This document shows, piece by piece, positions 42,899 to 52,632 of a stretch of 64,000 nt of DNA (position 1 is the stretch's first letter; each line of letters opens with the position of its first letter). The stretch spans positions 62,001 through 126,000 of the forward strand of contig OW818680.1 in assembly GCA_942493055.1 (NCBI GenBank), written 5' to 3'. Made by a program: the position numbers and the translations under genes. The notes below the pieces were generated by a model. That model ran no database searches. It was not told the origin of the DNA and saw only the letters and a program-made list of their open reading frames with translations. Source of the DNA: CAIZQW01 sp942493055 (GTDB lineage: Bacteria; Verrucomicrobiota; Kiritimatiellia; RFP12; UBA1067).

Positions 42899-43053
42899 AT
42901 TGGAATGGTGGAATATGGGAATGCTGGAATGGTGGGGGGAGACGGGATACCGGCTCTGGGAAGGACGGCGGATCGCCGTCCGGCGGTCGATCCGACCGCC
43001 CTCCCGATAGGCCTTCTTTCAGTATTCCAAGATTCCACCATTCCATTATTCCT
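42899..43053. repeat. Family C palindromic repeat, copy 4
   Basis: Arms of GGAATGGTGGAATATGGG and ATTCCACCATTCCATTATTC type carry an inner cassette GGAAGGACGGCGGATCGCCG ... GGCGGTCGATCCGACCGCC. That cassette is the one found free at 1635-1684. Confidence 0.8.
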
Positions 43054-43094
43054 TCTGGTTTCTTTTGCGTGTATTCCAACTCCGATGGCAGGTC

Positions 43095-45827
43095 TTATTG
43101 CGCTTCACCGTAAATACTGAGTTCAGAAATATGCATGCCCGGATTGGCGCTGTTCTTGAGCATGGTCACGCGAACATATCGCGCAATCACCTCTTTGAAA
43201 TCAAACGTCACGCCCTCTTTCGTGGCTGGAGCTGTATTCTGGCTCATGTCGCCCACGCACGTCCACTGCTTTGCATCAGACGAAACCTCGACGCGATATT
43301 GATAGTAGCGTGTACCATCGATGTAATTCACAATCTTGATTCGTGAAACCGTTGTCAGCGCTTCCAAATCGACCTGTATCCACGACGGTGAAAACGCGCA
43401 ACTCCAATAAGTCTCCGGATTGTTATCAATGGCAAGTTCGGGCTTTGATGGTCCTTGGTAGGGATGCGAGGCTGTGATGCTTTTGCCGCCTGCCAGATTG
43501 ATCATACTCAGAGCTTTGATTTGCTGTTCAACCTCTTCCTTTATGGGGGATGTCAAGAATGTGGAGAGATGAACTTTAGGATTTTGTTGTCGCTTGCAGA
43601 TCGCGATAATGGCCTGTGCAAGGTTCTCTTTCAGCTCAGGCTTTTCCTGAAGCAGTTTTTTCAGTTGCGGGAGGTCGTCTGCAGTGGCTTGGTTCTTGAT
43701 TGTGGTCAGCGCAATTTCAGCCTTCTTGATGTCGCTCCCGGCGACCACGTCCAGCAAAAACGCGATGCACCCTGGATCCATGCGCGCAGCAACTGTTTTC
43801 ACGGCGAGGGTTGCTTGCGGAGCACTGTTTTCCAAGCTTGCGCGCTTGAGCGCCTTCACCACAGCCTCGCCCTTCATTTGTTGCAGTGTGGACTCGGTTT
43901 CTTTTACCAGGGGCCCGCCTCCTGCGGCAACGGCTAGCAGGGCAGGTATGGCTGTTGCTGTTCCCATCTGCCGTAAGGCAACAATGGCAGCCCGCTTCAG
44001 GTCATCTTCTTGAGCGTTTAGGCAGGCAAGGACTTCCGGCTCTGCTGAAATGAGCTGTCGTTCTGCCCAGAGCGGGAGGATCGTGAGCTGTGCTTCCCTC
44101 GGGAACGTGGAGAATGGCGTGCGCAGCTTCTCGCAGGCGGAGGTGTCAAGCAAGCGCAAGGCCGTGGCTGCTGCGCGTCGCAGATGGGTATCCTTGTTTG
44201 CGAGTGCGGTCACGACGTCCTTCGACATCTCGCCGGGATTTAAAGCAGTCAGCCCGATGAGCGCTGAAGCCCGATAGGGAGATGGAAGAGTTGAGTCGTT
44301 ATACACCGAGGCAAAGAGTGCTTTGGCTTGACCGGGGTTTTCTTTCTTCTGAATCGAAGCGTTGGCGAGTCTGGCTTCGATGATCGGCCCAACGAGCTCG
44401 ACAGTCGTTTTCATCTCCAGGAGAATCTTGGCGACTGAGGGGGTTTGGATTTTCGAAAGCGCATTCAATGTGGCACAGCGGATTTTGATCTCTGGGTCCT
44501 GTAGCCATTTTGTTAGCGCTGGAATCGCAATCTCGGAGGGGTGCAGGCCTACTGCATGAATCAGTGTGGCGCGGCGTTCATTGTCGAGTGCCGGGAGTGC
44601 TTGGAGCAGTGCAGAGAGGCCTGCTGTGCCGGGCAGTGACAAAAGGGCATCGCACGCCTCCATCCAGCCTTCCTCCTTCAGATAGGGGGTTACAAAGGGA
44701 ATCGACGCCTCGCCCCCCACGAGCTGGAGTTGTCTGCATACCCAGCGTTTGAAATCCGGTGACGGCGCACCGGCAAGCAACTTCAACAGACGCTGCTCAA
44801 TGGCCTGATGTTGACTGGGTGTGATCTTCTTGATGCTCTCTTCAAACGTTGTCATGGCAAGACGGCTATCCCCGAGCTTGTATTGCACAAGCGCGGCAAG
44901 CGGGTCTGTGAAGTCTTGAGTATATGCGGAGAAGAGCGACGCGGGTTCGTGCTTGAGCCCCTTTCCGCTTCGGATGATGACGCGGTAAGCTAAGTCAAGC
45001 GGTTTGCCGGGCGTCAGCGCAAAAACCATATTCTTTGCCGGAAAGGTCGGTTGCAGCCAGTTCAGATTCGGGTAGTCCTGCCAGTCGCAAGGATAGATGG
45101 GGTTCGTCGGCTTCTGAAGCAGGAAAACCCCGACCGGCTCCTTGCCCTCTGGAGGAATGCCGACAAGTTCAGCCCAGGCCTCCTGCGGAAAGAAGGCGGC
45201 ATTGCCGATATGCTGGGTGATCTGTTGCTCCTTGCGGGCCGACATCCGCACATTGAAGCCGCCATACGCGCTTTGTTGCCGACGGGCAATGGTCACATCC
45301 GGCTTCAGCCCTTCCAGACGGAACTGGAAATCAATGATGCGTAAGCCGTCCTTGGCTGGCGTGACGGAGATGGTGGCCAGTTCCCTCACGATCTCTTCGG
45401 TGTCGCCCCATTTCCATACATGCTCTGTCTCGATGATGGCGCTATCCTTGGATGCTTCCTGTCGAAGCATGCGAACCGGGCGGGCATAGACACCCTGCAA
45501 GGCATGCAGGTCGCGCTTCTCGCCATTGTAGCTCACCTCCGGCCAGGCCCAGTAGATGCCCCGATGGTGCGCATGATCTTTCTGGTAGTCGGCTGTGAGG
45601 ACTTCCCCATTCGGTCCGTAGAGGGGGTGGATGTAGTTGCTGCGTTGAACCGCATATTTCCCGGTGATGCCCTCAGGCACAGGCACTATCCCGTAGTTGT
45701 AAGTCAGGACAGGTTGCCCCGAGTCGATGATGGTGTAGCGTTGCGTCTTTTCATCTACCTGGAGGGTGAAGTCCGCGTAAGAAAAACTTGCGCAGGCGAG
45801 GATGCAGATAAAATAGAAATGTCTCAT
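43095..45827 (-). CDS. Secreted DUF6807 (PmoA-like) protein with HEAT repeats and F5/8C domain
   Basis: The frame is open 30 nt further, but ATG 45827 (GGAGACAACGATT before it) begins a signal peptide (MRHFYFICILACASFSYA), giving 910 residues. Residues about 20-290 are a DUF6807 domain: QRSNYIHPLYGPNGEVLT, KDHAHHRGIYWAWPEV and NPIYPCDWQDYPNLNW. This domain is often named methane oxygenase PmoA from a doubtful annotation; its function is unknown. Residues about 330-760 are HEAT-type helical repeats (ALPALDNERRATLIHAVG, LKRAAIVALRQMGTATAIPA). The last about 135 residues form an F5/8C module (SHPYQGPSKPELAIDNNPET ... YQYRVEVSSDAKQWTCVG). It probably binds or processes glycans outside the cytoplasm. 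The combination of three modules is notable. Confidence 0.82.
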   Translation of the reverse strand: MRHFYFICILACASFSYADFTLQVDEKTQRYTIIDSGQPVLTYNYGIVPVPEGITGKYAVQRSNYIHPLYGPNGEVLTADYQKDHAHHRGIYWAWPEVSYNGEKRDLHALQGVYARPVRMLRQEASKDSAIIETEHVWKWGDTEEIVRELATISVTPAKDGLRIIDFQFRLEGLKPDVTIARRQQSAYGGFNVRMSARKEQQITQHIGNAAFFPQEAWAELVGIPPEGKEPVGVFLLQKPTNPIYPCDWQDYPNLNWLQPTFPAKNMVFALTPGKPLDLAYRVIIRSGKGLKHEPASLFSAYTQDFTDPLAALVQYKLGDSRLAMTTFEESIKKITPSQHQAIEQRLLKLLAGAPSPDFKRWVCRQLQLVGGEASIPFVTPYLKEEGWMEACDALLSLPGTAGLSALLQALPALDNERRATLIHAVGLHPSEIAIPALTKWLQDPEIKIRCATLNALSKIQTPSVAKILLEMKTTVELVGPIIEARLANASIQKKENPGQAKALFASVYNDSTLPSPYRASALIGLTALNPGEMSKDVVTALANKDTHLRRAAATALRLLDTSACEKLRTPFSTFPREAQLTILPLWAERQLISAEPEVLACLNAQEDDLKRAAIVALRQMGTATAIPALLAVAAGGGPLVKETESTLQQMKGEAVVKALKRASLENSAPQATLAVKTVAARMDPGCIAFLLDVVAGSDIKKAEIALTTIKNQATADDLPQLKKLLQEKPELKENLAQAIIAICKRQQNPKVHLSTFLTSPIKEEVEQQIKALSMINLAGGKSITASHPYQGPSKPELAIDNNPETYWSCAFSPSWIQVDLEALTTVSRIKIVNYIDGTRYYQYRVEVSSDAKQWTCVGDMSQNTAPATKEGVTFDFKEVIARYVRVTMLKNSANPGMHISELSIYGEAQ

Positions 45828-45876
45828 AATCGTTGTCTCCATGTCCAAAAGCAACATTTAACGTTTAACTCTTAAT

Positions 45877-46929
45877 TTAAGAATAAAACCCCGCGTACCG
45901 CTCCATGGCATCCATCAAGGCTGCGGCATTTTCAAGCGGTACACCGGGATACATTCCGTAAATCATCATCAGACCACCTTGGGGTGTAGCGATTTTTTCA
46001 ACCTCTTCGCGGATGAGCGCATCAATGGCCTGCGGTGTGCCAAAAGGCGTAATGCTTTGCCGGTCAATATCGAGGTGGACGCAGGTTTTGCCTCTGAAGC
46101 GGTCGGCAATCCAGTCAATGCCATTGACCAAGTCTTGGATGTTGATGGCCTGGACGCCTGCGTCGACCAAGTCATCTGCCAGGGTCCGGATGTCGCCGTC
46201 CGAGTGCATCTCAACTAAGCACCCCTGCTCCTGCGCCTTTTTCATGAGTCGCGCGTAAGAGGGCTTGATATACTTTCGAAACAGGTCAGCAGGTATCATG
46301 GGGCCGAGTTGCATGCCCAGATCCTCCGGAAAACTGAATACGTCAGGATTGAGTCGCATCCAGCGGTCAATGTAGCCCGCGTTGAATGCTTCGACGCGCT
46401 CGATGAGCTGGAGAATGCGAGGATCCTCATCCATCATATCAAAGATGAAATTCTCATAGCCGCGGATATCTTGCACGCGCAAGAATGTATGTCCATGCGG
46501 CAATGACCCCCAGACAATTTCATCGTTTGCACGGGCGGTGTTGACATCCGCTTGGATCTGCGCCCAGTCGATCGGAAACGTTCCGTCTGTGATGTCAGGG
46601 TTGGGGGTGGGATAGTGCTCAAAAGCGTCCCACGATGCGAGTGGATGCCCATGCACGGAGCCGGTGATGCCGTCATCCGTTGTTGTCCATACACACGTCC
46701 AGGGGTCTGTATAGGGCGCATTTGCACGTGCATTCAAGGCAAATATCGGCGAGGAGGAGCAGGGGATCGGAAAGAGGTATTTGTGACTGTGAACCAATTC
46801 CATCAGCGCACCTTTGTCATAATGGTTCCAGCACGCGGCATTAATATGGAAGACCATCGGAATGGCGTCCGGCTTTTCAAAGCGTATGGCCCGCAGGATG
46901 TTTTTTTTTGCGTTCATTTCACTGTTCAT
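45877..46929 (-). CDS. Uroporphyrinogen decarboxylase (URO-D) family protein
   Basis: The 350-residue product has the URO-D barrel pattern: an N-terminal MNAKKNILRAIRFEKPDAIP, DPRILQLIERVEAFNAGYID, a MHSDGDIRTLADDLVDAGVQ segment and KTCVHLDIDRQ followed by a C-terminal helix pair. The start may be 46929 or 46917. No other haem gene is near. Many URO-D-family members outside haem synthesis act as corrinoid-dependent methyltransferases or are uncharacterised glycan-locus proteins. Its place upstream of the DUF6807 protein (50 nt gap) and the Gfo/Idh enzymes suggests such a role. It is not called hemE. Confidence 0.8.
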   Translation of the reverse strand: MNSEMNAKKNILRAIRFEKPDAIPMVFHINAACWNHYDKGALMELVHSHKYLFPIPCSSSPIFALNARANAPYTDPWTCVWTTTDDGITGSVHGHPLASWDAFEHYPTPNPDITDGTFPIDWAQIQADVNTARANDEIVWGSLPHGHTFLRVQDIRGYENFIFDMMDEDPRILQLIERVEAFNAGYIDRWMRLNPDVFSFPEDLGMQLGPMIPADLFRKYIKPSYARLMKKAQEQGCLVEMHSDGDIRTLADDLVDAGVQAINIQDLVNGIDWIADRFRGKTCVHLDIDRQSITPFGTPQAIDALIREEVEKIATPQGGLMMIYGMYPGVPLENAAALMDAMERYAGFYS

Positions 46930-47063
46930 ATTATTTCAGAGCCGACGTAAATTGTAAATAGAGGTTTCAGTCAATATTCTGGACTTTTTGGGCAAGCCAG
47001 CCGCCCGCAAAGCAGGAGCAACTTGTTTCTCGCAGAGCGCACAGAATACACAGAGACAACTGT

Positions 47064-47170
47064 TTTTGGAGTGCGGTGGCAAACGGTATTCCGTGCGACA
47101 CCGCTTTGGTATACCAAGAAAAGCGGTGCCGCGCCAGCCTTTTGGCTATGCTTGTCACCGCACTCCAAAA
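47064..47170. repeat. Family D palindromic element, copy 2
   Basis: The TTTTTGGAGTGCGGTG and CACCGCACTCCAAAAA ends are the same as at 27678, with inner AAACGGTATTCCGTGCGACA and AAAAGCGGTGCCGCGCC. Family E-like fragments lie on both sides (CAGAGCGCACAGAATACACA; TTCCGTGTGTTCCGTGG). Together these occupy the 46930-47290 gap, which has no gene. Confidence 0.8.
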
Positions 47171-47290
47171 AGATTTCGACATCTCATCTTGTTTCCGTGT
47201 GTTCCGTGGGCAATCCTGAACCCTGAACCCCGACCAGTCCGCCGTAGCCTTGGCGAAGGTGGAACCCTGACCCCAAGTTACGGGCAATCG

Positions 47291-48160
47291 TTATTTCTTA
47301 TTTCTGTACGCTTTGGGAGAACAGCCCATCTGCTTTGTGAACACACGGGTGAAGTAATTGCAGTCAGAAAACCCGACCTTCTCTCCTATTTCGCCAACGG
47401 GCAGATCACTTCCGGTTAGCATTTCACAGGCATATCGCATGCGGATGGAAATCTGAAATTGCAGCGGCGTCATTTGGGTGAGTCTGAGGAACGCGCGCCG
47501 AAGGGTGCTTTCACTGAAGCCGAATGGTTTGCAGAGCTTCTGGTAGTCGATGTCGATGAATGCATGATTCAAAATGTAGGATTGTACTTTTCGGATGGAG
47601 TAATCGTGCTGATTGCCCTCTTTCGTTTCTTTGAGTTCAAGCAGTTGTCCCACAAGGGTCAGGATCTTGGCGCCCGTTGAAAAGGGATAGTCCATGGGAG
47701 ACTCAAGGATTTCGTCCACAAATGATTTGATCGCAAGTTCAAATTCAAGAGGGCGGTGAAGATGCAATACCGTATCTTCCTCTGAGAAGAAGCTTTTAAA
47801 AATGCGTTTGATCGCATCGCCCTGAAAGGCGACCCAGTAGACACGCCACCCGGTCTCCTTCTCCGGTCGATAGCGGTCTCTCAATCCAGGGAAGGTCCAC
47901 CAGACATCCCCTGTCTCCACGAAGCGTTCATTCTCCCGTTCGCTTCCGTATACCCCGCGCCCCTTCTCGACATAGACAATACTGAACTCGTCAATGAGCC
48001 GTCCTTTTTTCCAGTCGAACTGATAGCGGCGTGGCGTATTTTCGAGGGGATAGGCTTTGAACCCAGGGTCTACTTCCTCATAGCCACAGTTTGTCAGGTA
48101 GAAACCCCATTGCTTCTGTTCATCAGAGACAGGAACGAGTTTGAATACTTTTGCGTTCAC
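47291..48160 (-). CDS. AraC-family transcriptional regulator
   Basis: The 289-residue product starts with GTG overlapping the stop of the alpha-galactosidase-like gene (GTGA). The N-terminal domain resembles AraC cupin-type sensors (DEFSIVYVEKGRGVYGSERE, GDVWWTFPGLRDRYRPEKET). The C-terminal region has two helix-turn-helix segments: DYQKLCKPFGFSESTLRRAF and VGEIGEKVGFSDCNYFTRVF, ending with GCSPKAYRNKK. Being last in the operon, it would be made with the enzymes and probably senses a breakdown product of their substrate. Confidence 0.93.
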   Translation of the reverse strand: MNAKVFKLVPVSDEQKQWGFYLTNCGYEEVDPGFKAYPLENTPRRYQFDWKKGRLIDEFSIVYVEKGRGVYGSERENERFVETGDVWWTFPGLRDRYRPEKETGWRVYWVAFQGDAIKRIFKSFFSEEDTVLHLHRPLEFELAIKSFVDEILESPMDYPFSTGAKILTLVGQLLELKETKEGNQHDYSIRKVQSYILNHAFIDIDYQKLCKPFGFSESTLRRAFLRLTQMTPLQFQISIRMRYACEMLTGSDLPVGEIGEKVGFSDCNYFTRVFTKQMGCSPKAYRNKK

Positions 48161-50586
48161 TTCTTGCGTTGTGCCTTGTAATTGTTTTCGATCAATAATG
48201 TTCCATCGGCTTGAAGTTGATGTGTGTAGTGATCTTCAACAAGGAGTGTGTTTTTATCCTTTGCAGTGAAGGTCTTGGTCCATGTGGTGCTGCTACCTTG
48301 CTTTAAAATGCAGATTCCATCTTTAGTGAATTCACGTGTATAGGTTGCCCCGGCATGTTTATATTCCCAGGTGCCCAGAAGCGGATGATTACCAACAGGG
48401 ATAGGCTTGGGTTGAGGCTTGGGCGGGGGAGGGATATAATCAGCCTCTGTGCGCGTCTGTAACTGCTTGAGTGCGGACCAGTTGCGCGGGGCGATATCAA
48501 AATTGATGATGCGGATCTCGCGTGGCTCCAGGCGAATGGTGATCTTGTCGCCGAGTTGAACCTTGTCTGGCATTCCGCGCGTTGAGCCTTCCAGAGGGGA
48601 ACTCACCAGGAAACGCTCTGGCTTCTCTGCTGGCTGCAAGCCGAACGCACGATCCAATGTGCAGACGAAATCCCGTGCTTCGCCGGACGGATTATGGAGG
48701 GCCAGATATCCGATGTCCGTGTTCCATCCCGTATACCCATAGACTTCATTCTTTGACGGATCTCCGCCGACCATCTTTGCTCGTGCGAAGGTGGGGAAGA
48801 CTTCCTTGACCCACTGCAACCCCTCTGCGATGACATCCCAGTCATAAACAGCAAGGTTGCGCGGTGTGATGTAGAGTTCGACAAAGCCGGTGCCGCGCGC
48901 GAGATTCATGTAGAGATATTTTCTGAAGACCTCTTTGGATTCATTGCTTTGTGTCTTCTTAGGCTCATGGTTAAAGAGTGCGCTGATGGGGAACTGCGTC
49001 TTCTGTTCCGTCCAGATTTTGTAGTAGACGCTGTCACGGTAGACGAGCTCGTCTGTCCGTGAACTTCCGCCTGCGGCATCGCCTGCATTGATCATCCAGA
49101 CCGAGTCGATGTACATCAGCCACCAGGGACTGAGCCAGGCGCCGTTTGAAATCACGATATAGACATTCGGGTTGATCTGCGCTTGCTTCTTGAATATCTG
49201 CATCAGACGTTCAGCGCCGGCTGTGAGATAATAGATCTTCAACTCGTCATATTTCGAATCATTCAGGCGCTTGTCATCGGACCGGAAGCCATCGACCCCG
49301 AGTTGGGGCATCACAGGCAGTCCATATGTGTCGCCCTTCAATTCAAAAGTCCGGGTGTTCAGATGTCCGAAGATGCCATCGAGTTTGAAAAAGCCTACGC
49401 CCTGTTTGGTGAGTTCAAGCATGCGATCTTCTAGGGATTGCATATATTTGGGGCCGGCCATGGACATCCAGACGTCCAGCGCCTCAAAGCCTTGATCGCG
49501 TAATTTACCCACCTGCGCGTTTGCTCCGAAGAGACAGCCCGGGCTCATCCAGAGTCCGAGTGTTGACTTCGCCTCGCGAATGGTTTCGAGCGTGGAGGAG
49601 AAGTCCGGCTCAAACTTCTTGTTCACCTTCCAGACTTTGTCGGACCAGTCCGCGCCGACATCCTGCCAGCCGTCATCAATGACGTAGGCACGCAACGGTG
49701 CGCATCCGCGATCCTTCACCAGCTCTTTGTTAATTTTGTCGACTGCCTCCTTGAAATTCTCTTTGGTCACTCCGCCGCCGCGGTCGAACCACGAGTTGAA
49801 CTGCGTCTGCAACCGTAAAGGGCGTACACGACGCTGCGTGATATAGTCGCGGAACGCTTCACTGACAAAGGCTGCATCATCGGACACACCCATGACGGCA
49901 AGGTAGGTCTTGTAAGGGGCGTTGGCTTTCAGCTGGCGGCCCCACAAATAACCGGAGAGGAGAAGGTTGTCTTTGACGAGATTATCAGACGCTGGAAATT
50001 CAACGCCCCAGAAGGTCCCGCTCTTCGAGCCATACAGGGGCTGTCCAAGTCCCGGGCTCCATTTGCCAGGCCCTTGCGCAGTGATCTCCCGTGTCGTATA
50101 GGGCTGATAGCCATCTGCAAGCGGCAAGGCGTCGACATCAATTCGTTCCAGTGTGATCGGCTTCTCGCTGGTGATGGTCAATTGCTTGTGCATGAAAGCG
50201 CGCGTGGCGTCCACGGAAAGATCCATTTGCACAGTGATGCCGTGCTTGGTATTTCGCATGAGGAAAAAGAGCGGATCAGAGTCCTTGCGCGGCGCCTGTT
50301 TAATCATCGCGAGCTCAAAGTCCGCGCTGGTCAGCGTAAAGGCAGTTTCCGGACGATGCGTGCCTTGTGAAAAACGGAGGCGGAATTCAGGTGCCTGGTT
50401 CACAGGGGTGATTGTCTTGTTCAGTTTGTTTTCGATCTCAACTGTCCGGAGGACGCCTCCCTCGGTGGAGAACGTTCGTCTAAGCGCGTTATTTTCAATC
50501 GTACAGCGCTGTGCATGAACCGTGACGGTCAAGAGGGTTGCAAAGAGTGCTGCGAAGGTCTGGAGCTGTGGGCGGTGTGAGGTCAT
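48157..50586 (-). CDS. Secreted alpha-galactosidase-like glycoside hydrolase (clan GH-D, GH36 type)
   Basis: The 809-residue product has a signal peptide (LQTFAALFATLLTVTVHA). A beta-sandwich N-domain is followed by the barrel with YVIDDGWQDVGADW, STLGLWMSPG and GVGFFKLDGIFGHL, where the Asp of KLDG is the expected nucleophile. VWMINAGDAAGGSSRTDELV is in the acid/base region. After a beta C-domain, a Pro-rich linker (PPPPKPQPKPIPVG) leads to a small 70-residue beta-barrel-like tail (LLGTWEYKHAGATYTREFTK), reminiscent of lipocalin-like stress domains. It overlaps both neighbours by 4 nt. A galactoside or related alpha-linked sugar is the likely substrate. Confidence 0.85.
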   Translation of the reverse strand: MTSHRPQLQTFAALFATLLTVTVHAQRCTIENNALRRTFSTEGGVLRTVEIENKLNKTITPVNQAPEFRLRFSQGTHRPETAFTLTSADFELAMIKQAPRKDSDPLFFLMRNTKHGITVQMDLSVDATRAFMHKQLTITSEKPITLERIDVDALPLADGYQPYTTREITAQGPGKWSPGLGQPLYGSKSGTFWGVEFPASDNLVKDNLLLSGYLWGRQLKANAPYKTYLAVMGVSDDAAFVSEAFRDYITQRRVRPLRLQTQFNSWFDRGGGVTKENFKEAVDKINKELVKDRGCAPLRAYVIDDGWQDVGADWSDKVWKVNKKFEPDFSSTLETIREAKSTLGLWMSPGCLFGANAQVGKLRDQGFEALDVWMSMAGPKYMQSLEDRMLELTKQGVGFFKLDGIFGHLNTRTFELKGDTYGLPVMPQLGVDGFRSDDKRLNDSKYDELKIYYLTAGAERLMQIFKKQAQINPNVYIVISNGAWLSPWWLMYIDSVWMINAGDAAGGSSRTDELVYRDSVYYKIWTEQKTQFPISALFNHEPKKTQSNESKEVFRKYLYMNLARGTGFVELYITPRNLAVYDWDVIAEGLQWVKEVFPTFARAKMVGGDPSKNEVYGYTGWNTDIGYLALHNPSGEARDFVCTLDRAFGLQPAEKPERFLVSSPLEGSTRGMPDKVQLGDKITIRLEPREIRIINFDIAPRNWSALKQLQTRTEADYIPPPPKPQPKPIPVGNHPLLGTWEYKHAGATYTREFTKDGICILKQGSSTTWTKTFTAKDKNTLLVEDHYTHQLQADGTLLIENNYKAQRKK

Positions 50587-52532
50587 GATAGGTTCCTGAT
50601 TGTGAATGAAAGATTAACGTTGCTGTTGTTTGTCGGCAGTTGCAGACGGAGCGGAAGACATTCGAGTCCCGGTACGACATTAAAGACGCGATCTGTGGTC
50701 TTGATCTGTGCGAAGCCCTCCGGGGCATTTGTCTTCACCTCAATAATGCCCGTTGCCTTCTGAATCAGAAGCGTTTGTGAATCGAGCTTCGTGACTGTCT
50801 CTTGGGCAGTGCAGACAACCGGAACGATCCACTCCACGCGTTGTGAAACGCGTGTGGAAGTCGATGCGCTGATCTCCACACCCTCTTTTGAAATGCGATA
50901 GGTGAGATGATAGGGGATCTCCCCTGCTGCTGGCTTTTTGTGATCTGGTGTCTGGAGGATGCCGTTCGCGACAGCACGAATGTCTCCCGACTTTTGCGTG
51001 ACGCTAAAAGTCGCCTTTAAGTCGCTCAAGCTTGTATAGGTGCCCTCAGGATCTTTGTACTCTACGCGCGGAGTTAGGCACATCGTGGGGTAGTTGCCGT
51101 GATCCTGCTGGTTGTGCTTTTCAACGCCTCGATACTCCGTCATGCTTGCGGAGAGGAGTGGCCCCATATTTGTGTGATAAAGCAGAGAGATCGTGCCACC
51201 TGAGGCTTGTCCACCGATGGTGTATTCCCAGTCGTACTCTGTCAGGGTTGCGCGCCAGGGGCCGATCGACACAAGCGAGACACCGATCTCGGGATAGGAC
51301 TTCAGACCGTACTCTTTTTTGCGCGGGAGTATGTCAAAGCGGGTGACGGGCGCAGTCGTGACTGGAATGGCATCCTTTGTTTTTTCTTCGTGGTCCAGTA
51401 CGCAGGCAAGCGCCTTTGCATGTGTGAAGGTGTGATGGATGCACGGCTTGTCACCATGCGAATAATAATGGAGTCCGCCATATAACAGTCCGTCATGTGT
51501 GCAGGTTTTGAGCAATCTCAGATTTTGATAGGCCACGTTGCCGAAGCACGGATATTTGTCAGCTAACAGAGCGTAGGCGGGCTGGCAACCGTCGCTGGTG
51601 CGGCTGCCCCACCAGGTCCATTTGTAATTGCGTGAGCCCCAGCTGTTGTCCCAGGCGCCATCTGGCAACATGAACTCCGCATGGGTCCTCAATGCCTTGA
51701 CGACCTGCTCCATCACTTCCTTGTCCCCTGTCTCCAGAGCATAGAGCGCCAAGGCGGGAAGGGACTCTTCGACATTATACCCTAAATCAACCGGCCGTGC
51801 GCCTTTGGGTGTGAGGCCATCCTGGGGTTTGCCTTCGCCGAAAAGAAAGTGATTGGGTGTAAAGTTTTTCAAGCTGGCATGGGCGAATTCGCGTCCGCGT
51901 GACGTGTAGTGGGGGTTGTCCAAAATCTCGCCGCCCAGCGTGAAGGCGAGGGCGGAGGTCACGGGGTAGTTGATGTTACCTGTTTTCATCGTCATAAAGC
52001 CGTCGAGAAACTTCATGGCCAGTGCAAGACGATCCGTCCAGCGCTGGCGGGTTTTTTTATCGAGAAGGTCGCCATGATAGTGGAGCGCATCGCACAAGGC
52101 GATTGCACCAAAGACAGTAATGCCCTTCCAGGTCGCACCCGGATCATTCAGCCAACTCCCGTCGGGTTGCGTCATGTTGTCTGACCAGGCTTGGACGCGG
52201 ATGGCGGCCTCCAGGTATTTTGACTCTCCCGTGGCTCTGGCCATGTGCATGAAGGGATAGAGCGCATCCGCGCAACGGCCATGGATTCGCTTGCAGACCG
52301 GGCAATCGAGTCCGCCATGAATCGTGGCATCAGAAGGCTTGTTCAGTTGGTGAGCCAGCATCCCGTCGCACCACTGCTTCAGCAGGTCGGAGTAGAGATT
52401 GTGATTGCGAGTGGCAGCGGTGCTATCGTTGAATAACATATTGCACCCTGTTGCTCCCACAAGCGGTGCGAGAGCCGTCGCCTGCATGCCTTTTACGAAC
52501 GCGCGCCTGGATAACGAAAATTTTTCTTTCAT
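50583..52532 (-). CDS. Tat-exported (alpha/alpha)-toroid protein, possible polysaccharide-processing enzyme
   Basis: The 649-residue product has a twin-arginine signal (LSRRAFVKGMQATALAPLVG) that may end in a lipobox-like VGATGC. Residues about 45-400 are helical toroid-like sequence (ALYPFMHMARATGESKYLEA, LDGFMTMKTGNINYPVTSAL, SLPALALYALETGDKEVMEQ, CTHDGLLYGGLHYYSHGDKP). Residues 420-649 are beta-rich. This two-part plan is seen in heparinase/alginate-lyase-type and glucuronyl-hydrolase-type enzymes, but I could not match a specific family. It is the first gene of an operon with the GH36-like enzyme and the AraC regulator (ATGA overlap). No clear ribosome-binding site precedes it. Confidence 0.7.
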   Translation of the reverse strand: MKEKFSLSRRAFVKGMQATALAPLVGATGCNMLFNDSTAATRNHNLYSDLLKQWCDGMLAHQLNKPSDATIHGGLDCPVCKRIHGRCADALYPFMHMARATGESKYLEAAIRVQAWSDNMTQPDGSWLNDPGATWKGITVFGAIALCDALHYHGDLLDKKTRQRWTDRLALAMKFLDGFMTMKTGNINYPVTSALAFTLGGEILDNPHYTSRGREFAHASLKNFTPNHFLFGEGKPQDGLTPKGARPVDLGYNVEESLPALALYALETGDKEVMEQVVKALRTHAEFMLPDGAWDNSWGSRNYKWTWWGSRTSDGCQPAYALLADKYPCFGNVAYQNLRLLKTCTHDGLLYGGLHYYSHGDKPCIHHTFTHAKALACVLDHEEKTKDAIPVTTAPVTRFDILPRKKEYGLKSYPEIGVSLVSIGPWRATLTEYDWEYTIGGQASGGTISLLYHTNMGPLLSASMTEYRGVEKHNQQDHGNYPTMCLTPRVEYKDPEGTYTSLSDLKATFSVTQKSGDIRAVANGILQTPDHKKPAAGEIPYHLTYRISKEGVEISASTSTRVSQRVEWIVPVVCTAQETVTKLDSQTLLIQKATGIIEVKTNAPEGFAQIKTTDRVFNVVPGLECLPLRLQLPTNNSNVNLSFTIRNLS

Positions 52533-52632
52533 AGTGTGGTTATGGTAACAAATGCACCTGTTGAAAAAAAGCTCTAAGACTGCTTCTGGCAGAAATGGGC
52601 TTTATCCCTGTTCCGTTGACTCGTTCGAATTG

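Noticed and set aside
45877..46929. hemE (haem biosynthesis)
   Set aside because: The general URO-D fold is clear, but context and N-terminal sequence do not fit HemE, so only the family is given.
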